Assembly (NCBI RefSeq): GCF_010731875.1
Contig: NZ_AP022595.1
Coordinates: 992,001-1,056,000, forward strand
Origin: Mycolicibacterium sarraceniae
GTDB lineage: Bacteria > Actinomycetota > Actinomycetes > Mycobacteriales > Mycobacteriaceae
Direction of reading: 5' to 3'
DNA length: 64,000 bases
Shown: positions 17,474-26,070 of the stretch, piece by piece
Layout of the letters: every line of letters starts with the position of its first letter
How positions within the stretch are numbered: position 1 is the first letter of the stretch
The notes under the pieces: generated by a model
The model's input: only the letters and a program-made list of their open reading frames with translations
Database searches by the model: none
What the model was told of the DNA's origin: nothing
Made by a program: the position numbers and the translations under genes

Positions 17474-18379
17474 TTAGGCCCCGAAGACCGGCAGCGGGGT
17501 CCGCGACTTCGCGATCAAGTCGCGGACCACCGGGCCGAGCTCGACGGGATCCCAGCGGGCGCCCTTGTCGATGGTCCCGCCGCGGTTCCAGCCTTCAGCC
17601 ACCCGGATGATGCCACCCTCGACCTCGAAAACCTGGCCGGTGATGTCCTTGGACTCGACGCTGCCGAGCCAGACCAGCAGCGGCGAGACATTCTCCGGCG
17701 CCATGGCGTCGAAATCGCTGTCCTGCGTGGCCATCATGTCGGCGAAGACCGTCTCGGTCATCCGGGTGCGCGCCGACGGGGCGATGGCGTTGACGGTCAC
17801 ACCGAAGCGGCCCATCTCGGCGGCGGCGACCAACGTCAGCGCGGCGATACCGGCCTTGGCGGCGCTGTAGGTCGCCTGCCCGACGCTGCCCTGCAGCCCG
17901 GCACCCGAGCTGGTGTTGATGATCCGGGCGTCAACGGCATTGCCGGCTTTGGACTGCGCACGCCAGTAAGCGCCGGCGTGCTTCATGGTGGCGAAGTGCC
18001 CCTTGAGGTGCACGGCGGTGACAGCGTCGAACTCGTCTTCGGTGGCGTTGACGAACATCCGGTCCCGGACGATGCCGGCGTTGTTCACCAACACGTCGAG
18101 CCCACCGAAATTGTCCACGGCGGTCTGAATGAGTCCCTCGGCTTGCGCCCAGTCGGCGACGTTGGAGCCGTTGGCGACGGCTTCCCCACCGGCAGCGGTG
18201 ATCTCGTCGACGACGCCTTGGGCGGCGCTACCGCCGCCGGCCGGTGAGCCGTCGAGGCCGACGCCGATGTCATTGACCACCACACGCGCGCCCTCAGCGG
18301 CGAATGCCAGTGCGTGTGCCCGCCCGAGGCCACCACCGGCACCCGTCACGATGACCACGCGACCGTCGAGAAGTCCCAT
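17474..18379 (-). CDS. Short-chain dehydrogenase of the sterol cluster (Rv3548c-like)
   Basis: A 301-residue SDR: nucleotide-binding TGAGGGLGRAHA near the N-terminus, NNAG at about 97-100, and the active-site Tyr-x3-Lys in YSAAKAG. The C-terminal extension (WNRGGTIDKGARW) resembles the SDRs related to peroxisomal multifunctional enzyme type 2. It would oxidise a 3-hydroxyacyl-CoA or hydroxysteroid with NAD(P). The start ATG at 18379 (MGLLDGRV) follows a GGAGAC-type site; the longer open frame upstream lies inside the next gene. Co-directional with the next SDR (13-base gap) and behind a KstR2 box, so probably a ring C/D gene. Substrate not certain. Confidence 0.85.
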   Translation of the reverse strand: MGLLDGRVVIVTGAGGGLGRAHALAFAAEGARVVVNDIGVGLDGSPAGGGSAAQGVVDEITAAGGEAVANGSNVADWAQAEGLIQTAVDNFGGLDVLVNNAGIVRDRMFVNATEDEFDAVTAVHLKGHFATMKHAGAYWRAQSKAGNAVDARIINTSSGAGLQGSVGQATYSAAKAGIAALTLVAAAEMGRFGVTVNAIAPSARTRMTETVFADMMATQDSDFDAMAPENVSPLLVWLGSVESKDITGQVFEVEGGIIRVAEGWNRGGTIDKGARWDPVELGPVVRDLIAKSRTPLPVFGA

Positions 18380-18392
18380 TTGTCTTGTCTCC

Positions 18393-19172
18393 TTATTTGA
18401 TGTCGGCAGTCGTGGTCGACAGGTAGTGCGGCGGTTCCCCGCCACCGTGTACCTCCAGCGACGCGCCACTGATGTAGGACGCCGCGGGAGAAGCCAAAAA
18501 TGCGGTGGCCCAACCGATATCCTCGGGTTTGGCCAGCCTGCCCAGCGGCACGTTCTTCGAGATCGCCGCGATCGAATCGGCGTCACCGTAGAAGAGTTCG
18601 GATTGCTCGGTCTCGACCATGCCGACGACGACGCAGTTGACCCGGACCTTCGGAGCCCATTCCACGGCGAGCGTGGTGGTCATATTCTCCATACCGGCCT
18701 TGGCCGCGCCGTACGCGGCGGTGCCCGGGGTCGGGCGCCTGCCGCTCACGCTGGTGATGTTGATGATCGATCCGCCGGAGTCCTGTGCCTGCATCACCGC
18801 GTTGGCGTGTTGCGAAACCGACAGCGCGCCAAGCAGGTTGAGCTCGATGATCTTGAGGCTGAACTTCGCCGATGCGTCGGCGGCGAGGACGTACGGTGAG
18901 CCGCCCGCATTGTTGATGACGACATCGAGGCGACCGTGGTCGGCGACGATCCCGTCGATGAGCGCCTTCACGGCCTCGTCGTCGCGGATATCGCAGGCCC
19001 GGAACTCGTACGGGGAGCCCTCGACCGGACGGCGGGCACAGGTGACGACGGTGGCACCCTGTGCGGCGAAGACCGCACTGATGCCGGCACCGACACCTCG
19101 CACGCCGCCGGTCACGAGGACGACTCGGCCACTCAGTTGCAGGTTGATACCAGTGTCAGCCGCGTCGGTCAC
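18393..19172 (-). CDS. Short-chain dehydrogenase of the KstR2 regulon (Rv3549c-like)
   Basis: A 259-residue classical SDR, the same length as Rv3549c, with VTGGVRGVGAG, NNAGG and the catalytic YGAAKAG. The GTG at 19172 (VTDAADTG) was chosen: the open frame continues 12 codons upstream, but those codons run through the KstR2 operator at 19188-19201 and are very unlikely to be translated. It is first in the leftward operon, divergent from echA20. It is likely a NAD(P)-dependent dehydrogenase acting on a HIP-CoA-derived intermediate; the exact step is not established from sequence. Confidence 0.85.
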   Translation of the reverse strand: MTDAADTGINLQLSGRVVLVTGGVRGVGAGISAVFAAQGATVVTCARRPVEGSPYEFRACDIRDDEAVKALIDGIVADHGRLDVVINNAGGSPYVLAADASAKFSLKIIELNLLGALSVSQHANAVMQAQDSGGSIINITSVSGRRPTPGTAAYGAAKAGMENMTTTLAVEWAPKVRVNCVVVGMVETEQSELFYGDADSIAAISKNVPLGRLAKPEDIGWATAFLASPAASYISGASLEVHGGGEPPHYLSTTTADIK

Positions 19173-19187
19173 TGTGCTAGCGTACCA

Positions 19188-19201
19188 AGCAAGTGCTTGC
19201 T
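19188..19201. promoter_or_regulatory. KstR2 operator between the SDR gene and echA20
   Basis: AGCAAGTGCTTGCT matches the KstR2 consensus AnCAAGnnCTTGnT and is a perfect palindrome apart from its centre. It lies 15 bases before the SDR GTG and 39 bases before the echA20 ATG, so it can repress both directions. Confidence 0.92.
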
Positions 19202-19240
19202 TAGGCACTCACCCCGTCAGGAAGTGGCTCAGGTATTCCG

Positions 19241-19996
19241 ATGACCATTACCACCAGCACCGTCGAGCCGGGCATTGTCGCCGTCACGGTGAACTATCCG
19301 CCCGTCAACGCGATCCCCTCCCGGGGTTGGTTCGAACTCGGTGATGCGATCACCGCCGCGGGCCGCGACCGCAGCACCCACGTGGTGATCCTGCGTGCCG
19401 AGGGCCGCGGATTCAACGCCGGTGTCGACATCAAGGAGATGCAGAACACCGAGGGCTTCACCGCGCTGATCGACGCCAACCGTGGGTGCTTCCACGCCTT
19501 CCGCGCGGTGTACGAGTGCGAGGTGCCGGTGGTCGCGGCCGTCAACGGATTCTGCGTCGGCGGCGGCATCGGCCTGGTCGGCAACGCCGACGTGATCGTC
19601 GCGTCCGACGACGCGAAGTTCGGCCTGCCCGAGGTGGAGCGCGGTGCCCTCGGTGCGGCCACCCACCTGTCCCGCCTGGTGCCCCAGCACATGATGCGGC
19701 GGCTGTTCTTCACCGCCGCTACCGTGAGTGCCGAGACGCTGCACCACTTCGGGTCGGTGCACGAAGTGGTGCCCCGTGCCGATCTCGACGAGGCCGCGCT
19801 GCGGGTCGCCCGCGACATAGCCTCCAAGGACACCCGGGTGATCCGCGCTGCCAAGGAGGCGCTGAACCTCATCGACGTCCAGCCTGTCAATGCGAGATAC
19901 CGCATGGAGCAGGGCTTTACGTTCGAGCTCAACCTGGCCGGCGTCTCCGACGAGCACCGCGACGCGTTCGCGGGAACCGACAAGGGGTCGAAATGA
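19241..19996 (+). CDS. echA20: Crotonase-family ring-D hydrolase EchA20
   Basis: A 251-residue crotonase-superfamily protein. In the HIP pathway EchA20 hydrolytically opens the last sterol ring (ring D) of the bicyclic CoA thioester. Oxyanion-hole segments are visible: GRGFNAGVDIKEM and GFCVGGGIGLVGNADVIVAS, the second with the GGG turn. The ATG at 19241 fits the family start, and the stop overlaps the ipdA ATG (ATGA). First gene of echA20-ipdA-ipdB-ipdC under the KstR2 box. Confidence 0.93.
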   Translation: MTITTSTVEPGIVAVTVNYPPVNAIPSRGWFELGDAITAAGRDRSTHVVILRAEGRGFNAGVDIKEMQNTEGFTALIDANRGCFHAFRAVYECEVPVVAAVNGFCVGGGIGLVGNADVIVASDDAKFGLPEVERGALGAATHLSRLVPQHMMRRLFFTAATVSAETLHHFGSVHEVVPRADLDEAALRVARDIASKDTRVIRAAKEALNLIDVQPVNARYRMEQGFTFELNLAGVSDEHRDAFAGTDKGSK

Positions 19997-20871
19997 GCGA
20001 TAAGAGAACAACTCTCGACGAGGCCGTATCGGTCGTCGAAAGCGGGATGACTATCGGCATCGGCGGCTGGGGTTCCCGGCGCAAGCCGATGGCCTTCATC
20101 CGCGCACTGCTGCGCACCGACGTCACCGACCTCACCGTCGTCACCTACGGCGGCCCCGATCTCGGCCTGCTCTGCTCGGCGGGCAAGGTCAAGCGCGTCT
20201 ACTACGGCTTCGTGTCGCTGGATTCGCCGCCGTTCTACGACCCCTGGTTCGCCAAGGCGCGCACCGCGGGCGCGATCGAGTCGCGCGAGATGGACGAAGG
20301 CATGCTGCGTTGCGGGCTGCAAGCCGCCGCACAGCGGCTACCGTTCCTGCCGATCCGCGCGGGCCTGGGCAGCGACGTCCGGGCGTTCTGGGGTGACGAG
20401 CTCAAGACCGTCAAATCCCCGTATCCGACCGGCGATAACTACGAAGAGCTCGTCGCGATGCCTGCCCTGAACCTCGATGTCGCGTTCGCCCACCTGAATC
20501 TCGGTGATGCGCAGGGCAATGCCGCCTACACCGGCATCGACCCGTACTTCGATGACCTATTCCTGATGTCGGCACAGCAGCGCCTGCTGTCGGTCGAGAA
20601 GGTGGTGTCCACCGAAGAGCTGGTGAAATCCGTTCCGGTGCAAGCCTTGCTGATCAACCGGATGATGGTCGATAAGGTCGTGGAGGCACCCAACGGCGCC
20701 CACTTCACCACGGCCGAGCCCGACTACCGGCGCGACGAGAAATTCCAGCGGCACTACGCCGAAGCCGCGGCATCCGATGAGACCTGGGCCGAGTTCGTGA
20801 CGACCTACCTGTCCGGTAGCGAGGCCGATTACCAAGCTGCCGTGCGTAAGTTCAAGGAGGAGCAGGCATGA
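19993..20871 (+). CDS. ipdA: COCHEA-CoA hydrolase, alpha subunit
   Basis: A 292-residue protein related to class I CoA-transferase alpha subunits, the same length as Rv3551. IpdAB cleaves the last carbocycle derived from sterol ring C in COCHEA-CoA as a hydrolase, although the fold is that of CoA transferases. N-terminal glycine-rich segment GMTIGIGGWGSRRKPMAF is visible. Its ATG overlaps the echA20 stop and its stop overlaps the ipdB ATG by 4 bases, which favours stoichiometric translation of the two subunits. Confidence 0.94.
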   Translation: MSDKRTTLDEAVSVVESGMTIGIGGWGSRRKPMAFIRALLRTDVTDLTVVTYGGPDLGLLCSAGKVKRVYYGFVSLDSPPFYDPWFAKARTAGAIESREMDEGMLRCGLQAAAQRLPFLPIRAGLGSDVRAFWGDELKTVKSPYPTGDNYEELVAMPALNLDVAFAHLNLGDAQGNAAYTGIDPYFDDLFLMSAQQRLLSVEKVVSTEELVKSVPVQALLINRMMVDKVVEAPNGAHFTTAEPDYRRDEKFQRHYAEAAASDETWAEFVTTYLSGSEADYQAAVRKFKEEQA

Positions 20872-21644
20872 TCGCCGAGGCGAGCGAAGCGACGGGGGAT
20901 CGATCCGCAACCCGCGCCGAGGTGTGCGCCGTCGCGTGCGCCGAATTGTTCCGCGACGCAGGCGAGATCATGGTCTCGCCGATGACCAATATCGTCTCCA
21001 TCGGCGCCCGGTTGGCCCGCCTGACGTTCTCCCCCGACATCCTGATCACCGACGGTGAGGCTCGCATCTACGCCGACACCCCGGCGATGGGCGCCACCGG
21101 AGCCATCGAAGGCTGGATGCCGTTCGGCCGCGTCTTCGAGACGCTCTCGTGGGGCCGGCGCCATGTGGTGATGGGTGCCAACCAGATCGACCGCTACGGC
21201 AATCAGAACCTGTCGGCATTCGGCCCGCTGCAGCATCCGACACGGCAGATGTTCGGCGTGCGCGGCGCACCGGGCAACACCATCAACCACGCCACCAGCT
21301 ACTGGGTCGGCAACCACTCCAAGCGGGTGTTCGGGGATTCTGTGGATATCGTCTCCGGAATCGGCTGGGACAAGGTTGATTCGGACAACCCGGCGTACCG
21401 CTTCGTCAACGTCTTCCGCGTGGTGACCAACCTGGGCGTGTTCGACTTCAACGGGCCCGACCATCAGATGCGGGCAGTGTCACTGCACCCCGGCGTGAGT
21501 CCCGAAGATGTCGCCGAGAACACCTCATTCGAGGTGCACGGCCTCGGTGACGCCGAGATCAGCCGCCTGCCATCCGCAGAAGAGCAGAAGCTGATCCAAG
21601 AAGTGATCGATCCAAAAGGTCTCAGGGACAAAGAGGTCCGATGA
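20868..21644 (+). CDS. ipdB: COCHEA-CoA hydrolase, beta subunit
   Basis: A 258-residue partner of IpdA, of the CoA-transferase beta type (Rv3552). It carries VSPMTNIVSIGARLARLTF early and the conserved DRYGNQNLSAFG segment. The classical CoA-transferase catalytic glutamate context is not obvious, in keeping with the published hydrolase activity of IpdAB. It overlaps ipdA upstream and ipdC downstream by ATGA. Confidence 0.93.
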   Translation: MIAEASEATGDRSATRAEVCAVACAELFRDAGEIMVSPMTNIVSIGARLARLTFSPDILITDGEARIYADTPAMGATGAIEGWMPFGRVFETLSWGRRHVVMGANQIDRYGNQNLSAFGPLQHPTRQMFGVRGAPGNTINHATSYWVGNHSKRVFGDSVDIVSGIGWDKVDSDNPAYRFVNVFRVVTNLGVFDFNGPDHQMRAVSLHPGVSPEDVAENTSFEVHGLGDAEISRLPSAEEQKLIQEVIDPKGLRDKEVR

Positions 21645-22702
21645 CTCATCTGAAGACCCCGCTGACGGAGCTGATCGGGATTGAGCACCCCGTCGTGCAG
21701 ACGGGTATGGGCTGGGTCGCTGGTGCGCGGCTGGTGTCGGCCACGTCCAATGCCGGCGGCCTGGGCATCCTGGCCTCGGCGACGATGACGATCGACGAGC
21801 TGGCGACCGCGATCAAGAAGGTCAAGGCCACCACCGACAAGCCGTTCGGGGTCAACATCCGTGCCGACGGTGCCGATGCCGGTGATCGCGTCGACCTGAT
21901 GATCCGCGAGGGAGTCAAGGTCGCGTCCTTCGCGCTGGCGCCTAAGCAGGAACTGATCGCGAAGCTCAAAGAAGCCGGCTCGGTGGTGATTCCGTCGGTC
22001 GGTGCGGCCAAGCACGCTCGCAAGGTGGCGGGCTGGGGTGCCGACGCTGTGATCGTGCAGGGCGGCGAAGGAGGCGGCCACACCGGTCCGGTGGCGACCA
22101 CATTGCTGCTGCCCTCGGTCCTCGACGCGGTCGACATCCCGGTGATCGCCGCGGGTGGCTTCTTCGACGGGCGTGGCCTGGCCGCGGCGCTGTCCTACGG
22201 CGCCGCGGGCGTCGCGATGGGCACCCGGTTCCTGCTGACCTCTGATTCCACGGTGCCCGAGGACGTCAAGCAGCGCTACCTCAAGGCCGCGCTTGACGGC
22301 ACCGTCGTATCCACCCGGGTGGACGGCATGCCGCACCGCGTGCTGCGTACCGAACTCGTCGAGAAGCTCGAAAGCGGCTCACCGATCCGTGGTTTCACCG
22401 CGGCGGTGCGCAACGCGGCCAAGTTCAAGAAGATGTCGCAGATGACGTGGGCCGGGATGATCCGTGACGGCCTGGCGATGCGCCACGGCAAGGACCTCAC
22501 CTGGTCGCAGGTGCTGATGGCCGCCAATACCCCGATGCTGCTGAAGGCCGGCCTGGTCGAAGGCAATACCGAAGCGGGCGTGCTGGCCTCGGGACAGGTC
22601 GCCGGGATCATCGAAAGCCTGCCGTCCTGCGCCGAGCTGGTGCCAACCATCGTCGCCGACGCCATCACACACCTGCAGGCTGCCGCCGCTTTCGTCGAGT
22701 AA
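21641..22702 (+). CDS. ipdC: Nitronate-monooxygenase-like flavoprotein of the HIP pathway
   Basis: A 353-residue FMN-dependent TIM-barrel protein of the 2-nitropropane dioxygenase family (Rv3553). IpdC acts as an oxidoreductase on 5-hydroxy-HIP-derived CoA thioesters before ring opening. Visible flavin/phosphate segments: QGGEGGGHTG (about 145-154), PVIAAGGFFDGRGLAAAL and GAAGVAMGTRFL. It ends the echA20-ipdABC operon. In M. tuberculosis a ferredoxin gene (fdxB) follows; it is not present here. Confidence 0.92.
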   Translation: MTHLKTPLTELIGIEHPVVQTGMGWVAGARLVSATSNAGGLGILASATMTIDELATAIKKVKATTDKPFGVNIRADGADAGDRVDLMIREGVKVASFALAPKQELIAKLKEAGSVVIPSVGAAKHARKVAGWGADAVIVQGGEGGGHTGPVATTLLLPSVLDAVDIPVIAAGGFFDGRGLAAALSYGAAGVAMGTRFLLTSDSTVPEDVKQRYLKAALDGTVVSTRVDGMPHRVLRTELVEKLESGSPIRGFTAAVRNAAKFKKMSQMTWAGMIRDGLAMRHGKDLTWSQVLMAANTPMLLKAGLVEGNTEAGVLASGQVAGIIESLPSCAELVPTIVADAITHLQAAAAFVE

Positions 22703-22731
22703 AGCTATCTACTTCATTCGACCGTGCCACC

Positions 22732-23322
22732 TTGATCGGCGACGTCGTCGACTCGCGGCACGCCTCCGACCGCGGCCAACTCCATCGCCGCATCACCCAG
22801 ACGCCGGCCGGCACTCCCCTGGCCTTCACCGTCAGCGACGAGTTCCAAGGCAGCTATCCGACGGTCGGCGACGCGATAGCCGCTGCCCTCGCAGTGCGGT
22901 TGGCACTGGCCCCGGAGATCGATGTGCGGTTCGGCATCGGCTGGGGTGAGGTGACTGTGCTCGACGCCGGTGCCGGCATTCAGGACGGTCCCGGGTGGTG
23001 GTCGGCGCGCGAAGCGATCGAGTGGACCGCGGCCGCCCAGCAGCAACCGGCGTTGGCGACCGTGCGCACGGCATACCGCCGCCACGGCGAGACCGGACCG
23101 GATCCCGACGCCGTCAACGCCGCCCTGTTATGTCGGGACCACCTGCTTGGATCAATGGATGCCCGGTCCCTGCGACTGCTTCGGGGACTACTCGACCAGA
23201 AGACGAAGAAGGAATTGGCGGATACGGAAGGGATCAGCGCCTCGGCGGTGTCGCAGCGGACAGCGCGCGACGGGCTAGATCTTTTGGTGCTCGCCACCCG
23301 AGACCTGCGAGCCGTCCGATGA
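22732..23322 (+). CDS. SatD-family protein
   Basis: A protein of about 196 residues with the SatD-family N-terminus (LIGDVVDSR, ATLIGDVV if read three codons earlier), a central FTVSDEFQGSY / FGIGWGEVTVLD core, and a C-terminal helix-turn-helix-like tail (KKELADTEGISASAVSQR). The family is named from a streptococcal acid-tolerance locus; its biochemistry is unclear. The start is uncertain: coding similarity extends a few codons before TTG 22732 but no ATG or GTG is in frame there. Its stop overlaps the start of the downstream membrane gene by ATGA, the usual SatD-membrane-protein pairing. It is unlikely to belong to sterol metabolism. Confidence 0.7.
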   Translation: MIGDVVDSRHASDRGQLHRRITQTPAGTPLAFTVSDEFQGSYPTVGDAIAAALAVRLALAPEIDVRFGIGWGEVTVLDAGAGIQDGPGWWSAREAIEWTAAAQQQPALATVRTAYRRHGETGPDPDAVNAALLCRDHLLGSMDARSLRLLRGLLDQKTKKELADTEGISASAVSQRTARDGLDLLVLATRDLRAVR

Positions 23323-23728
23323 GCGGTGTCGCCGTGTTCCTCATCGCCATCAGCTGTCGTGTGCGCACGCTGAACGAGTCGGCCGCAGGCAGGCCGCACC
23401 GCTGGCGGTGCTCATCGTGCTGTCGGGGGTGGGCTCGCCAGTGGCCGGGTTGGTCAAGGCCTGGATGTCCTGGGCTCCGGTGACTGGCCTCACGTCGGCC
23501 GATCCGACCCGGATCATGGTGGTGGCAAGCGTGATTCTGCTGCAGGTGGCCACCGCGACCGCGGTGGTGGCAGCCAAAAGCACCATCCGGTTCCCGGAGA
23601 TCAATGCCCAAAAGGCCTGGGAAAACGGCGGTATCGGTATTGACGATGTCACCGAGTACTTCTTAGTGGGCAGCTTCGCCAGCTGGATCGTCGCGCTCGG
23701 CGGGCTGGCGCTCACGATGGCGGGCTAG
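23319..23728 (+). pseudogene. Membrane protein coupled to SatD-like gene, apparently broken
   Basis: An ATG at 23319 overlapping the SatD-like stop begins a membrane-protein-like start (MSGVAVFLIAIS) but soon becomes Arg/Cys/Trp-rich. In another frame, from about 23390, a good hydrophobic sequence appears (APLAVLIVLSGVGSPVAGL, then VVASVILLQVATATAVVAA and FASWIVALGGLALTMAG) to a stop at 23728. The most economical reading is an internal deletion with a frameshift that fused the first 13 codons out of frame to the last 110. An alternative is a shorter gene from GTG 23408 with two or three membrane segments. Confidence 0.45.
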
Positions 23729-23778
23729 GTTCGCGATTCGTCGTCGGTGAACGGCGTCGCCGTCATACCTTGTGGATC

Positions 23779-24891
23779 ATGAAAATGAACGCCGCCATCC
23801 TGTGGGAGTACGGCCAAGACTGGAGCGTCGAAGAAGTCGAGCTCGATCCGCCGAAGGACGGCGAGGTGCTCGTCTCCTTCGAGGCCACCGGCCTGTGCCA
23901 TTCCGATCATCACATCCGAGACGGTGACCTGGTGGCGCCGATCCCCCTGATCGGTGGGCACGAGGGTGCCGGCATCGTGCGGGAAGTCGGGCCGGGGGTG
24001 CGCGAGCTGCAGGTGGGCGATCACATCGTCGCCGCGTTCCTGCCCGCCTGCGGGCGCTGCCGCTGGTGTGCGACCGGCAAGTCGAACCTGTGTGACATGG
24101 GCGCCGAAATCCTGATGGGCCTGCAGCCCGACGGCACGTTCCGCAGGCACGCGCGCGGCCAAGATATCTACGCCGCAATCGGTTTGGGCACCTTTGCCCC
24201 CTACGGCACGGTGCCGGAGGCCTCGCTGGTCAAGATCGACGACGATATCCCGCTGACCCGAGCCTGCCTGCTCGGCTGCGGCGTCACCACCGGCTGGGGG
24301 TCGGCGGTCAACACGGCCGATGTCCGCCCCGGCGACACCGTGGTGGTGATCGGCTGCGGCGGTATCGGCAGCGGCGCCATCCAAGGGGCCCGACTGGCCG
24401 GCGCGGAGAAGATCATCGTGATCGACATCGTGGAGAGCAAGCGGGACAAGGCATTTCTCTTCGGCGCCACCCACTTCGCGACCTCGATCGCCGAAGGCAC
24501 CGAACTGGTTCGCGAGCTGACCAAAGGGGTGATGGCCGATTCCGCGCTCTTGACCGTCGGGCTCGTCAAAGGCGAGATGATCAACGACGCGTTAGAACTC
24601 GTCAGCAAGGGTGGGGCTGTGGTGCTGACCGCACTGGCCGCGATGACCGATGTGACGCCGGTGCTGCCGATGACGATGTTCACGCTTTTCCAGAAGCGTC
24701 TGCTCGGCAGCCTGTACGGCCAGGCCAATCCGCGCGCCGACATCCCCAAGCTGCTCAGCCTCTACCGCGAGGGCAAGCTGCTGCTCGATGAGACCGTCAC
24801 CCACGAGTACAAGCTGGGTGAGATCAACGACGCCTACGTCGATATGCTCGCCGGCCGCAACATCCGCGGCGTGGTCCTGCACGAGCACTGA
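23779..24891 (+). CDS. Zinc-dependent alcohol dehydrogenase, NDMA-dependent (mycothiol-era actinobacterial) type
   Basis: A 370-residue medium-chain dehydrogenase. Catalytic zinc ligands are in GLCHSDHH (Cys, His) and GGHEGAG (His-Glu); the structural zinc cysteines follow as CGRCRWCATGKSNLC. The nucleotide-binding GCGGIGSGAIQGARLAGA is in the middle. The order and the long structural loop fit the actinobacterial group whose NAD(H) is tightly bound and which is assayed with N,N-dimethyl-4-nitrosoaniline. Two starts, 23779 (MKMNAAIL) and 23785 (MNAAIL), are possible. It is followed by a strong hairpin. Substrate unknown; its place beside sterol genes may be incidental. Confidence 0.85.
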   Translation: MKMNAAILWEYGQDWSVEEVELDPPKDGEVLVSFEATGLCHSDHHIRDGDLVAPIPLIGGHEGAGIVREVGPGVRELQVGDHIVAAFLPACGRCRWCATGKSNLCDMGAEILMGLQPDGTFRRHARGQDIYAAIGLGTFAPYGTVPEASLVKIDDDIPLTRACLLGCGVTTGWGSAVNTADVRPGDTVVVIGCGGIGSGAIQGARLAGAEKIIVIDIVESKRDKAFLFGATHFATSIAEGTELVRELTKGVMADSALLTVGLVKGEMINDALELVSKGGAVVLTALAAMTDVTPVLPMTMFTLFQKRLLGSLYGQANPRADIPKLLSLYREGKLLLDETVTHEYKLGEINDAYVDMLAGRNIRGVVLHEH

Positions 24892-24903
24892 GGCATCTGC
24901 CGC

Positions 24904-24958
24904 GATTGTGCGGCTTCATACGGCGGTGACGGCGGGCCGCGTATGAAACCGCACAATC
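24904..24958. terminator. Long stem-loop after the alcohol dehydrogenase
   Basis: The arm GATTGTGCGGCTTCATACG (24904-24922) pairs with 24940-24958 over 19 bp with a single mismatch, around a 17-base GC-rich loop. It begins 12 bases after the stop codon. It can act as a terminator and may be a dispersed palindromic element, since its right arm recurs at 27224. Confidence 0.75.
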
Positions 24959-24978
24959 GGCGAAAGTTGTTAGAGCCG
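24947..24978 (+). repeat. 32-bp direct repeat, left copy
   Basis: The first 22 bases (from AACCGCACAATCGGCG) are identical to 27224-27245, and 30 of 32 bases match through GAGCCG. The two copies bound the segment with the two coiled-coil genes. Confidence 0.8.
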
Positions 24979-25165
24979 CATCAGGTCTACATGTGCCGTG
25001 GCTGTGCACTTTGAGCAGCGAAAACACCTTCACGGAATCGGCGCGGAGACAGTTTGAAAGCATGACGGCCTCAATGTCTTTGAGTCACGAGTGCCGAAAC
25101 CATTCCTCTGCGAACGATGGCGCGCGCTGTCTTGGTGGTATGCGAAATCAACCACCCGCGGGACG

Positions 25166-26035
25166 TCAAGCCTCGTCGTTCACCGCCGGTGCCTTCACGA
25201 CGGCGATGCGATCTCGGCGGACCGCACCATCGATACGGCTCTGAATCTCGCCCAGTGCAGCCAGGACATCTGCCCGCGTCTTGAGCAATTCCTTGATCTC
25301 AGCTTCGGTGCGCTCCTTGATCGACTGTGTGTCGCGCTCTGCGGAGGCGACCATGTTCGCGACCTTGAGGCGGCCCTCCTTCTCAAGGGCGGCAATCTGA
25401 ACCTCGGCCTGCTCCCACCGCGACTTGATCTGCTCTTCGAGGCGGCTGAGCGCCTCGCGGCGGCGTCGCTCGTCTTCCTCGGCGAGGTGGAGCTGCATCT
25501 CGCGGCGCCGACGCTCGGCCTCCTCGATTCCCTCGGCCAGCCGCGCGCGTTCGTCATAGGCGGCCTGCAGCACTTCCTCAGCCTGTGCTTTGGCCTCCAA
25601 CAGAATCTGTTCCCGGCGGTCGGCGGTGGATGACTGGAGTTCAGCCAGCGCAGCGCTCGCGATGGCTCTGTCCTGACGGGCCGTCTCCAATTCGTCGCGC
25701 AACTCGCGGGTGAGCGACTCCGCCTCGTCACGGGCCATCGCCTTGGTTCGGCGAGCCTCGTCGGAGGCGACGCGCATCATCCGGGCGATCCGGTCCGACA
25801 TGCCCTCAACTGAATCGATTGGCCCAGAAAGCCTTTGGATGTCGTTGCGCAGCTGGTCGATCTCGGCGTTGAGCCGTTCACGATCGGTCTCGGCATAAGT
25901 CGCGTTGCGTTCGAGGACGCGGACTTGATCCTCGAGCGATTCGATCTCACTGTGAAGGCGCGCGATGTAGTCGGTCACCTGGGCGCGATCGAACCCACGT
26001 ATTTGCGCGTCCAGCGCGGGAATTGCTCTCGCCAT
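25166..26035 (-). CDS. DivIVA-like coiled-coil protein
   Basis: A 289-residue protein. The N-terminus (about 12-35, RGFDRAQVTDYIARL) fits the DivIVA lipid-binding/dimerisation motif, and almost everything after residue 35 is heptad-rich coiled coil (ESLEDQVRVLERNA, DEARRTKAMARDEAE, RRREMQLHLAEEDERRRRE). DivIVA-type proteins bind curved membrane and organise polar growth or division; Wag31 is the essential mycobacterial one. This is not wag31: it lacks the Wag31 neighbours and length. It lies 35 bases downstream of a second coiled-coil gene on the same strand, so the two are probably one transcript. Function inferred only at the structural level. Confidence 0.75.
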   Translation of the reverse strand: MARAIPALDAQIRGFDRAQVTDYIARLHSEIESLEDQVRVLERNATYAETDRERLNAEIDQLRNDIQRLSGPIDSVEGMSDRIARMMRVASDEARRTKAMARDEAESLTRELRDELETARQDRAIASAALAELQSSTADRREQILLEAKAQAEEVLQAAYDERARLAEGIEEAERRRREMQLHLAEEDERRRREALSRLEEQIKSRWEQAEVQIAALEKEGRLKVANMVASAERDTQSIKERTEAEIKELLKTRADVLAALGEIQSRIDGAVRRDRIAVVKAPAVNDEA

Positions 26036-26070
26036 CTGAGTCTCTCGTAAGCCTTAGTTTGGGATGCGGT

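Noticed and set aside
19173..19208. Twelve-codon N-terminal extension of the Rv3549c-like SDR
   Set aside because: It would be encoded by the KstR2 operator itself; the GTG at 19172 gives the family length.
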